Below, piece after piece: positions 43,331 to 51,950 of a DNA stretch of 64,000 bases (position 1 is the stretch's first letter; every line of letters begins with the position of its first letter). Below the pieces are notes generated by a model. It had not been told where the DNA came from. It saw only the letters and a list, made by a program, of their open reading frames with translations, and searched no databases. Where the stretch lies: NCBI GenBank assembly GCA_045536815.1, contig JAZSOH010000018.1, forward strand, positions 1 to 64,000. Reading direction: 5' to 3'. This stretch comes from UMGS1279 sp045536815 (lineage in GTDB: Bacteria; Bacillota; Clostridia; Oscillospirales; Acutalibacteraceae). Position numbers and translations under genes: made by a program.

Positions 43331-43453
43331 ACTGTGCCCTCCCAAAAATTTTAATCTTCTACCTAATTTTAACCTATATAAAAGGTTTTTTCAACCATTT
43401 TTTATATTTTAAGTATTTTAGGGGAAAATATTAAAAATATAAGGAGGCAAAGT

Positions 43454-44692
43454 ATGACAAAAATTGTTGATGTTAAAGGTATAGAACTACTTGATTCAAG
43501 AGGAAATCCAACTGTTTGTGCGCAGGTTACCCTCGCTGACGGTAGCAGAGGCGTTGCTATTTCCCCTTCGGGAGCATCTACGGGCAAATATGAAGCCCAC
43601 GAGCTTAGAGATAATGACCCTAACCGTTTTAGCGGCAAAGGAGTCTTAAACGCGGTTGAAAATATAAACCATACAATAAGAGATGCTTTAATCGAGACAA
43701 AAACGATAGAACAAAATGCTATAGATGAGTATATGTGCGAAATAGACGGCACGGAAAACAAAGAAAACCTTGGTGCAAACGCAATTTTGGCGGTTTCAAT
43801 GGCTCTTTCACGCGCGGCAGCAGAGCATTATAAAATGCCGCTTTTTCGTTATCTTGGCGGTGCAGCGCAAAAAACATTGCCAATACCTATGATGAACATT
43901 TTAAATGGTGGAGCCCACGCCGCTAATAACGTAGATATTCAGGAGTTTATGATAGTCCCCAAAGGCGCCGAAAATATTAAGGAGGCGGTTAGATGGGGTA
44001 GTGAAATATATCATAGCCTGGGTAAAATTTTAACTGCTAAAGGTCTTGCAAGCGGCGTTGGCGATGAGGGCGGTTTCGCGCCTAATATTGAGTCTGACCG
44101 TGCGGCACTTAGCCTTATTTGTGAGGCTATAACCGATGCGGGTTATGATTTTGATGATGTTTCACTTGCTTTGGATGTGGCGGCTAGTGAATGGTATCAC
44201 GACGATAAATACTTTATGCCCAAACGCGGAGTTTACGCGGGTAGTATGGATATTTGCTCGACAATGGGTGATTTGATTAACGATTTTCCAATAATTTCTA
44301 TCGAAGACCCCTTGTCTGAGGATGATTGGGACGGCTGGTGCAAAATAACCGAGATGCTATCTAAAAAGGTGCGGCTTGTTGGCGACGATTTATTTGTTAC
44401 TAATGAAAGGCGTCTTAAAAAAGGAATAGCCCTTAAAGCAGGAAATTCTATTTTAATTAAGCCCAATCAAATAGGCACAGTAAGTGAAACATTAAATGTA
44501 ATAAATCTTGCAAAAAGTAATGGATACACACCTATTATATCTCACCGTTCGGGCGAAAGTGAGGACACCTTTATTGCCGACCTTTCGGTTGCAGTAGGCG
44601 CAAGGTATATAAAAAGCGGAGCCCCCTGCCGTAGCGACCGCACAGCAAAGTATAACAGGCTTATTGCTATAGAGGAAAGCCTTGGAAAATAG
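43454..44692 (+). CDS. eno: Enolase
   Basis: Glycolytic enzyme converting 2-phosphoglycerate to phosphoenolpyruvate. The 412-residue protein is slightly shorter than the usual 430 because the C terminus ends soon after AIEESLGK. Motifs: SGASTGKYEAHELRD near 38, GDEGGFAPN with the catalytic acid, DVAASEWY and IEDPLSEDDW for Mg2+ ligands, IKPNQIGT with the catalytic Lys, and SHRSGESED. AAGGAGG precedes the ATG by nine bases. It stands alone rather than with gapA-pgk-tpi. Confidence 0.96.
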   Translation: MTKIVDVKGIELLDSRGNPTVCAQVTLADGSRGVAISPSGASTGKYEAHELRDNDPNRFSGKGVLNAVENINHTIRDALIETKTIEQNAIDEYMCEIDGTENKENLGANAILAVSMALSRAAAEHYKMPLFRYLGGAAQKTLPIPMMNILNGGAHAANNVDIQEFMIVPKGAENIKEAVRWGSEIYHSLGKILTAKGLASGVGDEGGFAPNIESDRAALSLICEAITDAGYDFDDVSLALDVAASEWYHDDKYFMPKRGVYAGSMDICSTMGDLINDFPIISIEDPLSEDDWDGWCKITEMLSKKVRLVGDDLFVTNERRLKKGIALKAGNSILIKPNQIGTVSETLNVINLAKSNGYTPIISHRSGESEDTFIADLSVAVGARYIKSGAPCRSDRTAKYNRLIAIEESLGK

Positions 44693-44719
44693 GTTTTAAA
44701 AAATAAAATAAAAAAAGAC

Positions 44720-44748
44720 TTGATTTTTTGTTTCAAGTGTGTTATCAT
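44720..44748 (+). promoter_or_regulatory. rplS promoter
   Basis: TTGATT (44720-44725) and TATCAT (44743-44748) have a 17-bp spacer. Confidence 0.7.
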
Positions 44749-44761
44749 ATTTTAGCATTTG

Positions 44762-44834
44762 ATTACACCTAATCCTTATAGGTGGGAGTCACTGCCGTCT
44801 TATGTACGACAATGAAGCTGACGGTCCTCTGCTT
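44762..44834 (+). promoter_or_regulatory. Putative ribosomal protein L19 leader
   Basis: Between the promoter and rplS lies a structured leader: hairpin CACCTA/TAGGTG (44767-44784), then GGGAGTCACTGCCGTC with the pairing GACGG at 44819-44823. Rfam describes an L19 leader in Firmicutes in this position, by which L19 is thought to repress its own synthesis. I match it by position and by general look only. Confidence 0.6.
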
Positions 44835-44885
44835 TAGTTTATATTAAAAGGTATGAACGTCTGATATTTTAAGGAGGAAAAGAAA

Positions 44886-45227
44886 ATGGATTTTGTTAAG
44901 GAACTTACTTCCGGTATGCTTAAAGAAAATGCTCCGGAAATCAAAATCGGTTCTACCGTTAAGGTTCACGTAAAAATTCGTGAAGGTGAAAGAGAAAGAA
45001 TTCAGGTTTTCGAGGGTACAGTTATTGCCCGCAACAATTCCGGAATTGCTGAAACCTTTACAGTTCGCCGCATTTCTTATGGTGTTGGCGTTGAGCGTGT
45101 GTTCCCGGTACATTCACCAAACGTTGACAAGGTTGAAATTGTTCGCGAAGGTAAAATTCGCAGAGCAAAGCTTTACTACCTTAGAGACCGTGTTGGTAAA
45201 GCCGCAAAGGTTAAAGAACAAATCTAA
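44886..45227 (+). CDS. rplS: 50S ribosomal protein L19
   Basis: Protein of 113 residues at the 30S-50S interface. Typical motifs are GSTVKVHVKIREGERERIQ near 21, GTVIARNN, VRRISYGVGVERVFP and the C-terminal KIRRAKLYYLRDRVGKAAK. AAGGAGG precedes the ATG by six bases. It has its own promoter, leader and terminator, apart from the usual rpsP-rimM-trmD-rplS operon. Confidence 0.97.
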   Translation: MDFVKELTSGMLKENAPEIKIGSTVKVHVKIREGERERIQVFEGTVIARNNSGIAETFTVRRISYGVGVERVFPVHSPNVDKVEIVREGKIRRAKLYYLRDRVGKAAKVKEQI

Positions 45228-45234
45228 GAGCGCG

Positions 45235-45262
45235 AAAGGGGACAAATTTTGTCCCCTTTTTT
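45235..45262 (+). terminator. rplS terminator
   Basis: A GC-rich stem (AAAGGGGACAA/TTGTCCCCTTT) is followed by six T residues. Confidence 0.92.
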
Positions 45263-45285
45263 GCATTTTATGAGGCAAAAACCTT

Positions 45286-45562
45286 TAGTGTGACGGGATT
45301 CGAACCCTGTCGTGGTTTCTCGCGCCGCCTTTATCCGTGCGGCTTTGTACTAGTTTTTGCAAGGCGACAGCCTTGCGGCAAACTCGTGCTTCTCCACACG
45401 AAAAATTCGGCGGCAGAAACGCTTTGCCCTTACAAAAAGAGAAATTTTTGTTTCGCCTAAGCCGCGAAGTGCCGTTATCCTAACGGATTACAAGCGACAA
45501 GGCAACGGCAAACGGAAATTTACCTTTTGTAAGGCATGACAGGTTCAAGTCCCGTCACACTA
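45286..45562 (+). mobile_element. 277-bp MITE-like element, copy A
   Basis: Bounded by perfect 12-bp inverted repeats (TAGTGTGACGGG/CCCGTCACACTA); the similarity of the ends extends to about 27 bp and includes TTCGAA/TTCAAG loops, so each end is a tRNA T-arm plus acceptor strand pointing outwards. The interior is GC-richer than the surroundings. Copy B (50563-50839) has the same length in the opposite orientation and differs at roughly 16 positions. A 60-codon frame inside is shared, but four of five differences within it change the amino acid, so it is probably not coding. It ends four bases before the lepB ribosome binding site. No clear target duplication beyond TA. Confidence 0.8.
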
Positions 45563-45579
45563 GATTCAGGAGGCGAAAA

Positions 45580-46302
45580 ATGGCTAACGAATTTAACAAA
45601 AACGATTTTTCTTTTGATGATAAGGTTAATGAAAATGCACTTTATCGAAAAAAGGAAAGTAAAAAAACTTTTAAGCAAAAATTAGAGTCCGCTTTTAAGG
45701 GTGATGAAAAAAACAAAAGTGATGAAAATAGCAGTTCCAAAGGCTTTTTTCATAATCTTTTCGAGTGGCTTGATGTTATTGTCGTTTCGGTTATTTCGGT
45801 AACCTTGATTTTTACCTTTGTTTTTAGAATAGTCGCAATAGATGGCGATTCTATGCTTAACACCCTTCATAACGGCGAAAGGGTTATAATTTCTGACCTT
45901 TTTTATACTCCCAAATATGGTGATATTGTTGTTATTTCGCGCAATACTGAAAATTTGGTAGAGCAAAGCGCCACATCTCAACCTATTATAAAAAGGGTTA
46001 TTGCAACCGAAGGGCAAACGGTCGATATAAATTTCGAAACTGGTCTGGTTTCGGTTGATGGGGTAGTTTTAAACGAGCCGTACGTTAAGGATTTGACCTA
46101 TAGACGAGGGGACGTAACCTTTCCCGTAAGGGTTCCTGAAAACTGTGTTTTTGTGCTTGGTGATAACCGAAACGATTCCTCTGACAGCAGATATTCAGAT
46201 TTAGGCAAAAACGGTATGGTTGACGAAAAATACATTTTAGGTAAGGCTATTTTAAGGATTTCACCTATTAAAAAATTCGGTGGCCTATATACTAAAGAAT
46301 AG
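45580..46302 (+). CDS. lepB: Signal peptidase I
   Basis: Membrane serine protease that removes signal peptides. The 240-residue protein has a charged, low-complexity cytosolic N terminus (1-50), one membrane segment (about 63-84) and an outer catalytic domain. The Ser is in DGDSMLNTL near 91 and the general-base Lys in IKRVIATEGQ near 143; box E is GDNRNDSSDSR near 191. AGGAGG precedes the ATG by seven bases and lies directly beside element A. It leads a run lepB-rbgA-rnhB-yraN, an order seen in many Firmicutes. Confidence 0.95.
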   Translation: MANEFNKNDFSFDDKVNENALYRKKESKKTFKQKLESAFKGDEKNKSDENSSSKGFFHNLFEWLDVIVVSVISVTLIFTFVFRIVAIDGDSMLNTLHNGERVIISDLFYTPKYGDIVVISRNTENLVEQSATSQPIIKRVIATEGQTVDINFETGLVSVDGVVLNEPYVKDLTYRRGDVTFPVRVPENCVFVLGDNRNDSSDSRYSDLGKNGMVDEKYILGKAILRISPIKKFGGLYTKE

Positions 46303-46317
46303 TAAAGTAGTGATATT

Positions 46318-47184
46318 ATGAGTGAAAGCATTTCTAATATAAACTGGTTTCCGGGGCATATGGCCAAAACCAGAAGAAAGATTACTGAGAGTCTTTCTTT
46401 GGTTGATGCGGTAATTGAAATTGTTGATGCAAGGATACCGCTTAGTAGCAGAAATCCTGAGTTAAACGAAATCATACAAAACAAACCTGTTTTGATTTTG
46501 CTCAATAAGTGTGATATGGCAGACCAAAAGGCTACAAACCTTTGGATAAACCATTTTAGAGAAGAAAAAATTACCGCCCTTGCGGTAGACTGCAAGTCGG
46601 GTAGAGGTGTAAATTCTATTGTACCCACCCTTAAAGAAATGTTAAAGGAAAAGCTAGAGCAAAATGCCGCTAAGGGTATGGCAGGTAAACCGCTTAGAAT
46701 AATGGTTGCGGGTATCCCAAACGTTGGTAAATCTTCATTTATAAATAAAATGGCTAAGTCAAATCGTGCAAAGGTTGAGGACAGGCCCGGTGTTACAAGG
46801 GGAAATCAGTGGTTTTCGGTTTCAAAAGAGCTTGAACTTTTAGATACCCCAGGTGTTTTATGGCCCAAGTTTGAGGACCCGTCGGTTGGTCTTAAACTTG
46901 CATTTACGGGCGCCGTTAAGGATACTGTTTTAGATATTGAAACCTTAGCAACTGAATTTTTACGTTTCACAGCTAAAAATTATAAGCCACTTTTTGATGC
47001 AAGATATAAAATGGACATAGAGCCCGAAAAAGAGCCTTATGATTTGCTTTGTGATATAGGAAGAAAAAGAGGTATGGTAATTCGCGGCGGCGAAATTGAT
47101 ACCGAACGTGCAGCAGTTATGCTTATGGACGAATATAGAAAAGGTGCCCTAGGAAAAATTACTCTCGAATGGGCGGGTGAATAA
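46318..47184 (+). CDS. rbgA: Ribosome biogenesis GTPase A
   Basis: RbgA (YlqF) is needed for late assembly of the 50S subunit. The 288-residue protein shows the circular permutation of the family: G4 NKCD (near 62) comes before G1 GIPNVGKSSF (near 136) and G3 DTPG (near 182), followed by LWPKFEDPSVG. The N-terminal NINWFPGHMAKTRRKI is also typical. TAGTGATATT precedes the ATG 15 bp after lepB. It overlaps a possible outer start of rnhB. Confidence 0.95.
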   Translation: MSESISNINWFPGHMAKTRRKITESLSLVDAVIEIVDARIPLSSRNPELNEIIQNKPVLILLNKCDMADQKATNLWINHFREEKITALAVDCKSGRGVNSIVPTLKEMLKEKLEQNAAKGMAGKPLRIMVAGIPNVGKSSFINKMAKSNRAKVEDRPGVTRGNQWFSVSKELELLDTPGVLWPKFEDPSVGLKLAFTGAVKDTVLDIETLATEFLRFTAKNYKPLFDARYKMDIEPEKEPYDLLCDIGRKRGMVIRGGEIDTERAAVMLMDEYRKGALGKITLEWAGE

Positions 47185-47185
47185 A

Positions 47186-47782
47186 ATGCCTGATTATAGC
47201 TATGAAAAAGAGGCCATTTTAGATGGGTTTAAGGTAGTCTGTGGTGTTGATGAGGCGGGCAGAGGTCCTCTTGCGGGGCCTGTATGCGCGGCTGCCGTTG
47301 TTTTGCCTTTGGATGCTGAAATTGAGGGCTTAAACGATTCTAAAAAGCTTACCGAAAAGAAAAGAGAAGCTCTTTTTGATGTTATTAAAGAGAAGGCTAT
47401 TTCTTATAGCATCGCTTTTGCTACGGTTGAAGAGATTGAAAAGCACAACATACTTGAAGCTACCTTTATAGCTATGAACAGGGCAATAAGCGGGCTCAAG
47501 GTTACTCCCGATTTTGCACTTATAGACGGTAATCGTACTCCTAAAAACTGTCCTGTTGATACAAAAACTGTAGTAAAAGGCGACTCTCTTTCAATGTCTA
47601 TTGCGGCGGCTTCGGTTTTGGCTAAGGTATCGCGTGACAGGCTTATGCTGGAACTCGACGAAAAATATCCCATGTACAATTTTAAAAAGCATAAAGGGTA
47701 TGGCACAAAAGAGCATATGGAACTTATAAGGGAGTACGGGATAAGCGAGTGCCACAGGCCAAGCTTTCTTAAAAAATTATGA
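47186..47782 (+). CDS. rnhB: Ribonuclease HII
   Basis: Cuts RNA in RNA-DNA hybrids and single ribonucleotides in DNA. The 198-residue protein has GVDEAGRGPLAGPV near 19 (Asp-Glu of the active site), LIDGNR near 110 and AAASVLAKVSRDRLM near 136. ATG at 47186 with GGGCGGGTGA upstream is the better start; a GTG at 47177 is possible. Its stop overlaps the yraN start. Confidence 0.95.
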   Translation: MPDYSYEKEAILDGFKVVCGVDEAGRGPLAGPVCAAAVVLPLDAEIEGLNDSKKLTEKKREALFDVIKEKAISYSIAFATVEEIEKHNILEATFIAMNRAISGLKVTPDFALIDGNRTPKNCPVDTKTVVKGDSLSMSIAAASVLAKVSRDRLMLELDEKYPMYNFKKHKGYGTKEHMELIREYGISECHRPSFLKKL

Positions 47783-48177
47783 GTGAATTTAGAAAAGATA
47801 GTTATTTTTTAGGTAAAAAAGGCGAGGAATTAGCCGCCAATTTTATTAAAAGTAAGGGGTATTTTGTTTCGGCCAAAAACTATAAATCTGCCCACGGTGA
47901 GATTGATATTATAGCCGAAAATGAAAAATTTGTAGTTTTTATAGAGGTAAAGCTTCGAAATGAAAACTCAGGGTATTTGCCGCGCGAAACAGTTACTACA
48001 GCAAAAAAGCGCAGACTTGTTTATACTGCCAAAAACTATATATTAAGAAGCCATACAAACCTTATACCAAGGTTTGATATTTTAGAGGTAATAATTTCAA
48101 ACGACGACAATATAATTAAATCGGAGATAAATCATATAGAAAATGCCTTTGAGGTGAGTAGCCGTGATTTTTATTGA
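47779..48177 (+). CDS. YraN/UPF0102 family protein
   Basis: Protein of 132 residues with the restriction-endonuclease-like core of UPF0102: KKGEELAANFIKSKGY near 14, HGEIDIIAE near 46 and VVFIEVKLR near 55. Catalytic-type residues E, D and ExK are present. The family is common next to rnhB; its role is uncertain, with nuclease activity on recombination intermediates suggested. ATG overlaps the rnhB stop by four bases, so translation is coupled. The next gene starts inside its 3' end. Confidence 0.85.
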   Translation: MSEFRKDSYFLGKKGEELAANFIKSKGYFVSAKNYKSAHGEIDIIAENEKFVVFIEVKLRNENSGYLPRETVTTAKKRRLVYTAKNYILRSHTNLIPRFDILEVIISNDDNIIKSEINHIENAFEVSSRDFY

Positions 48178-49027
48178 TTTACATACCGATATGCCCTTAA
48201 AATTTTTAGAGAATGAGCCTTCATTTGCCGACTGTACAGGTTGCGGATTTGAAGGCTTTTTGCAAAGTGCGGCTTTTTGGTTTGACGGGCGGGAGGAAAA
48301 TCCTAAACAAAAATATTTTGAATATTTAAAGCTCACAAAAAGCTTTGCAAAGAAAAACGGGCTAGAGATTTTTAGCGGAAAAATAAATCATAGGAATTCT
48401 CTTTTGCTTTCGGTTGAAAACGGAGGTTTTTTGGCGGAACACCCCGATTTTTTAGAGCAAATGGCAAAAGATAATATAAAGGTTTTAAGCCTTGCTTGGA
48501 ACGAGGATAATCTCTTGGCAGGAGGCTGTTTTGGAAGTGGTAGCCTAACCGAAAAAGGAAGGGAAATTATACTTAGAATGAACAAGCTTGGTATGGCTCT
48601 TGATATATCCCACCTAAACGAAAAATCGGCTTTTGAGGCTTTAGAACTTGCAAAATTCCCACTTGCAACCCATTCAAACTGTAAGGCGGTTTTAAACCAT
48701 AAAAGAAATCTGTCAGATGAGCTTCTTTTAAAGATAAAAGAGAAAAATGGGTTAGTCGGTATTTGTTTTTATCCAGAGTTTCTAGGCGATAATGTTTATG
48801 AAAAAATAAGGGAGAATATAGAGCATTTGCTGATTCTTGGAATGGAAGAAAACATAGCGATAGGCAGCGATTTTGACGGGGCTGAAATGAGCGAAAAAAT
48901 TTCTAATCCTAAGGATATTTTAAAGCTATACGATTATTTGTCTAATATGGGCATAAAAAAGTCGGTTCTAAGTAGGATTTTTTACAAAAATGCTATTGCA
49001 TTTTTTGATAGAATGTGTCAAAATTAA
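48164..49027 (+). CDS. M19-family dipeptidase
   Basis: Zinc dipeptidase of the renal dipeptidase (M19) type, 287 residues. Ligands: DLHTDMP near 5, ENGG with the bridging Glu near 86, DISHLNEKSAF near 146, THSN near 168 and IGSDFDGAE near 238. It lacks a signal peptide, so it works in the cytosol on dipeptides or D-amino-acid dipeptides. GTG at 48164 is preceded by GAGGTGAG; it overlaps yraN by 14 bp. The M19 residues are complete, so it should be active. Confidence 0.9.
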   Translation: MIFIDLHTDMPLKFLENEPSFADCTGCGFEGFLQSAAFWFDGREENPKQKYFEYLKLTKSFAKKNGLEIFSGKINHRNSLLLSVENGGFLAEHPDFLEQMAKDNIKVLSLAWNEDNLLAGGCFGSGSLTEKGREIILRMNKLGMALDISHLNEKSAFEALELAKFPLATHSNCKAVLNHKRNLSDELLLKIKEKNGLVGICFYPEFLGDNVYEKIRENIEHLLILGMEENIAIGSDFDGAEMSEKISNPKDILKLYDYLSNMGIKKSVLSRIFYKNAIAFFDRMCQN

Positions 49028-49067
49028 AGAGTATAAAAATAGTGGTAAAAAATAATCGGAGGAAGTT

Positions 49068-50555
49068 ATGAACTACATAAGTACAAGAAATTTAAATGAA
49101 AAGGTTACGGCATCTGACGCTATTGCCAAGGGTATTTCGGTAGAGGGCGGTCTTTTTGTTCCCGAAACTTTGCCAAGCCTTAGCGCTGAGGATTTCAAAA
49201 ACCTTTCTGATATGAGTTATCCCGAAAGGGCTTCTTTCGTTTTGGGTAAATTTTTGGGTGATTTCACAAAAGAAGAGGTTGATTATTGTACAAAAGGGGC
49301 ATATGTCGGCACTTTTGATAACGATTTACCTGCTCCGCTTTATTCACTTTCCGATAACACCGAGATTTTGGAGCTTTGGCACGGGCCTACCTGCGCTTTT
49401 AAAGACCTTGCTCTTCAAATTTTACCCTTTTTGCTTACAACCTCTGCCAAGAAGGTTGCAAACGGCAAAAAAACCGTAATTTTGGTTGCTACATCGGGCG
49501 ATACTGGTAAGGCGGCCCTTGAAGGCTTCCACGACGTTGACGGCACCGAGATAATGGTGTTTTATCCAAGCGAAGGCGTTAGCGCTATGCAAAAGCTTCA
49601 AATGGATACTCAGGTTGGTGAAAACGTTTCGGTTTATGCTATTAAGGGTAATTTTGATGATGCACAGTCCGGCGTTAAAAAGATTTTTACCGACGAAAAG
49701 GTTAAAGAAAAACTTGCTGAGAATAATATGCAATTTTCTAGCGCAAACTCAATTAACTGGGGTAGACTTGCACCACAAATTGTTTATTATATTTCTGCCT
49801 ACTGCGACCTTCTTAAAAAGGGTGCAGATATTAAAGATGGCTTTAACGTTGCTGTTCCAACAGGTAATTTTGGCAATATTTTGGCGGCATATTATGCTAA
49901 AATTATGGGTGTGCCGATAAATAAGCTAATTTGCGCTTCTAATACTAATAAGGTTCTTACCGATTTTCTTGAAACGGGAACTTATGATAGAAACAGAAGC
50001 TTTTATACAACAATTTCTCCCTCAATGGATATTCTTATTTCAAGCAACCTTGAAAGAATGTTGTTTGAACTTTCAAATAGGGATGATGAAAAAACTGTTT
50101 TATGGCAACAAAGCCTTAAAGAAAACGGCAAATATACCGTTGATGAAGAGGTGTTTAAAAAGCTTCAAAACCTTTTCTACGGCGGATATTGTGACGATGA
50201 AATGACAAAGGCAACAATAAAAAAGGTTTTCGAGGAAAAAGGTTATCTTTGTGATACTCATACCGCAGTTGCCGTTAAGGTTGCAAGTGATTATATGGAG
50301 AAAACAGGCGATAATAGGGTTATGGTTATTGCTTCAACTGCAAGTCCTTATAAATTCTCTAAAAGCGTTCTTTCGGCGCTTGGTGTCGAGGCTTCGGATA
50401 ACGAGTTTGATACTGTTGAGCAGTTAAGCGAAAAAACAAACACAGTGCCTCCCGCACCGCTTGCAAATCTTAAGGGTAAAAAGGTTAGGTTTAATAATCT
50501 TTGCGATGCGGCCGATATGGAAAAGGCGGTTCTTTCATATCTTAAAATTAGGTGA
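49068..50555 (+). CDS. thrC: Threonine synthase
   Basis: PLP enzyme making threonine from O-phosphohomoserine. The 495-residue protein is of the long form also found in E. coli and yeast. Motifs: YISTRNLNEKVTASDAIAKG at the N terminus, the PLP lysine in PTCAFKDLALQI near 111, VATSGDTGKAALEGF near 143 and FGNILAAYYAK near 268. GGAGG precedes the ATG by five bases. No hom or thrB neighbour. Element B begins seven bases after its stop. Confidence 0.95.
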   Translation: MNYISTRNLNEKVTASDAIAKGISVEGGLFVPETLPSLSAEDFKNLSDMSYPERASFVLGKFLGDFTKEEVDYCTKGAYVGTFDNDLPAPLYSLSDNTEILELWHGPTCAFKDLALQILPFLLTTSAKKVANGKKTVILVATSGDTGKAALEGFHDVDGTEIMVFYPSEGVSAMQKLQMDTQVGENVSVYAIKGNFDDAQSGVKKIFTDEKVKEKLAENNMQFSSANSINWGRLAPQIVYYISAYCDLLKKGADIKDGFNVAVPTGNFGNILAAYYAKIMGVPINKLICASNTNKVLTDFLETGTYDRNRSFYTTISPSMDILISSNLERMLFELSNRDDEKTVLWQQSLKENGKYTVDEEVFKKLQNLFYGGYCDDEMTKATIKKVFEEKGYLCDTHTAVAVKVASDYMEKTGDNRVMVIASTASPYKFSKSVLSALGVEASDNEFDTVEQLSEKTNTVPPAPLANLKGKKVRFNNLCDAADMEKAVLSYLKIR

Positions 50556-50562
50556 TAAGACT

Positions 50563-50839
50563 TAGTGTGACAGGACTTGAACCTGTCATACCTTACAAAA
50601 GGTAAATTTCCGTTTGCCGTTGCCTTGTCGCTTGTAATCCGTTAGGATAACGGCGCTTCGCAGCTTAGGCGAAACAAAAATTTCTCTTTTTGTAAGGGCA
50701 AAGCGTTTCTGCCGCCGAATTTTTCGTGCGGAGAAGCGCGAGTTTGCCGCAAGGCTGTCGCCTTGCAAAAACGAGCACAAAGCCGTAAGGATAAAGGCGG
50801 CGTGCGAAACTACGACAGGGTTCGAATCCTGTCACACTA
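50563..50839 (-). mobile_element. 277-bp MITE-like element, copy B
   Basis: Inverted copy of the element at 45286-45562, with perfect 12-bp terminal repeats TAGTGTGACAGG/CCTGTCACACTA. Length is the same to the base. It sits between the convergent thrC and DUF1540 genes, replacing the usual short spacer. Its outer ends match the solo hairpins at 202-232 exactly over the 12-bp arms. Internal sequence is almost the same as copy A except near the left third. No protein-coding signal. The movement would need a transposase from elsewhere. Confidence 0.8.
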
Positions 50840-50845
50840 AATTAA

Positions 50846-50878
50846 CAAAAAGGCTGCTTTGCTTTATGCAAGGCAGCC
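50846..50878 (-). terminator. Terminator of the DUF1540 gene
   Basis: The stem GGCTGC.TTGC/GCAA.GCAGCC is followed by TTTTTGTT on the minus strand. Confidence 0.75.
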
Positions 50879-50902
50879 AATTCTAGCTTTTTAAAGAGCG
50901 TA

Positions 50903-51067
50903 TTAGTTCTTTGCTTTAAATGTTTTACAAGCAGTTTCTGTTGAGCAGTTACAGTTAGGTGAACAGGGCTCAACCTCAATAGCACCTGCTTCGCAGCAGT
51001 TGTTCATTGTATGGTAGATACAGTTTGTAACGTTGCATTTAACGTCGGCGATTTTTTTGTTTTCCAT
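50903..51067 (-). CDS. DUF1540 cysteine-rich small protein
   Basis: Protein of 54 residues with eight Cys spaced as in DUF1540: CNVTNC, CC, CSPNCNC and C (residues 9 to 48). Such proteins are frequent in spore-forming Clostridia; metal binding is likely and the role unknown. ATG at 51067 with AAAGGA upstream is preferred over an ATG at 51085 without a site. It is single, between element B and the divergent metallophosphoesterase. Confidence 0.85.
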   Translation of the reverse strand: MENKKIADVKCNVTNCIYHTMNNCCEAGAIEVEPCSPNCNCSTETACKTFKAKN

Positions 51068-51167
51068 GTTTATTAGTCCTTTCAAAAAATGTGGCGAAAA
51101 TTTCGCCCATAATAAGTATGTGCAGTTTTGTTTATTTTATTATCTGAAAATAAAGGTGGGTGAAAAG

Positions 51168-51845
51168 GTGTCGATATACGCTATTTCTGATTTGCATTTA
51201 TCTCTTTCGGTAGAAAAGCCAATGGATATTTTTAAGGGCTGGGAAAACTCAACCGAGCGCATAAAAGCAAACTGGCAAAGGATAGTTAAAAATGAGGATA
51301 CAGTTGTTTTGCCGGGCGATTTTTCTTGGGGACTAAAGCTTGAAGAAACCTTGGAAGATTTTAAGTTTATTGACGCTTTACCCGGCAAGAAAATTTTGCT
51401 TAAAGGAAATCACGATTTGTGGTGGAGCACCGTTTCTAAAATAAATAAATTTTTTTTAGAAAATAAAATCGAAACTGTAGAGGTTTTATATAATAATGCG
51501 TTTTTGGTTGAAGGGAAAGCTATTTGCGGTACAAGGGGTTGGCTTTACGATGAAAGCGCCGATACCAAGATTAGAAAAAGAGAGCTTGGAAGGCTAAAGC
51601 TTTCTTTAGATGCGGCTAAAAAGCTTTCAAACGATTTGGTTGTTTTTCTTCATTATCCCCCGGTTTACGGCGAATATGTATGTGAAGATATTTTAAAGCT
51701 TTTGGAAGATTACGGTGTAAAAACCGTATATCACGGCCATATTCACGGTAGCGGTTTTAATAGTGCCGTTTCAAGTTATAAAGATTTTAATTTAAAGCTT
51801 CTTTCGGCAGATTTTGTGGATTTTACGCCCGTTTTAATACCCTAA
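51168..51845 (+). CDS. Calcineurin-like metallophosphoesterase
   Basis: Protein of 225 residues with the full metal-binding set: AISDLHLS near 5, PGDFSWG near 49, LKGNHDLWW near 78, FLHYPPVYG near 160 and VYHGHIHG near 185. It is a stand-alone phosphohydrolase; substrate may be a nucleotide, a phosphoprotein or a lipid phosphate. GTG at 51168 with AAAGGTGG upstream is the likely start; a longer frame from 51033 would overlap the divergent DUF1540 gene. Confidence 0.88.
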   Translation: MSIYAISDLHLSLSVEKPMDIFKGWENSTERIKANWQRIVKNEDTVVLPGDFSWGLKLEETLEDFKFIDALPGKKILLKGNHDLWWSTVSKINKFFLENKIETVEVLYNNAFLVEGKAICGTRGWLYDESADTKIRKRELGRLKLSLDAAKKLSNDLVVFLHYPPVYGEYVCEDILKLLEDYGVKTVYHGHIHGSGFNSAVSSYKDFNLKLLSADFVDFTPVLIP

Positions 51846-51950
51846 TATATAAAATTATAAAAAAATTAAAAATTTTTGAAAATAATGGTAGAAAATAATT
51901 TCAATATGTGGTATATTATATCAGTACAATTGTGTGGAGGTTAAAATACA

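Noticed and set aside
50586..50780. 64-codon open frame on the minus strand inside element B
   Set aside because: It matches the frame in element A, but most differences are non-silent and no ribosome binding site is seen. Treated as part of the repeat.
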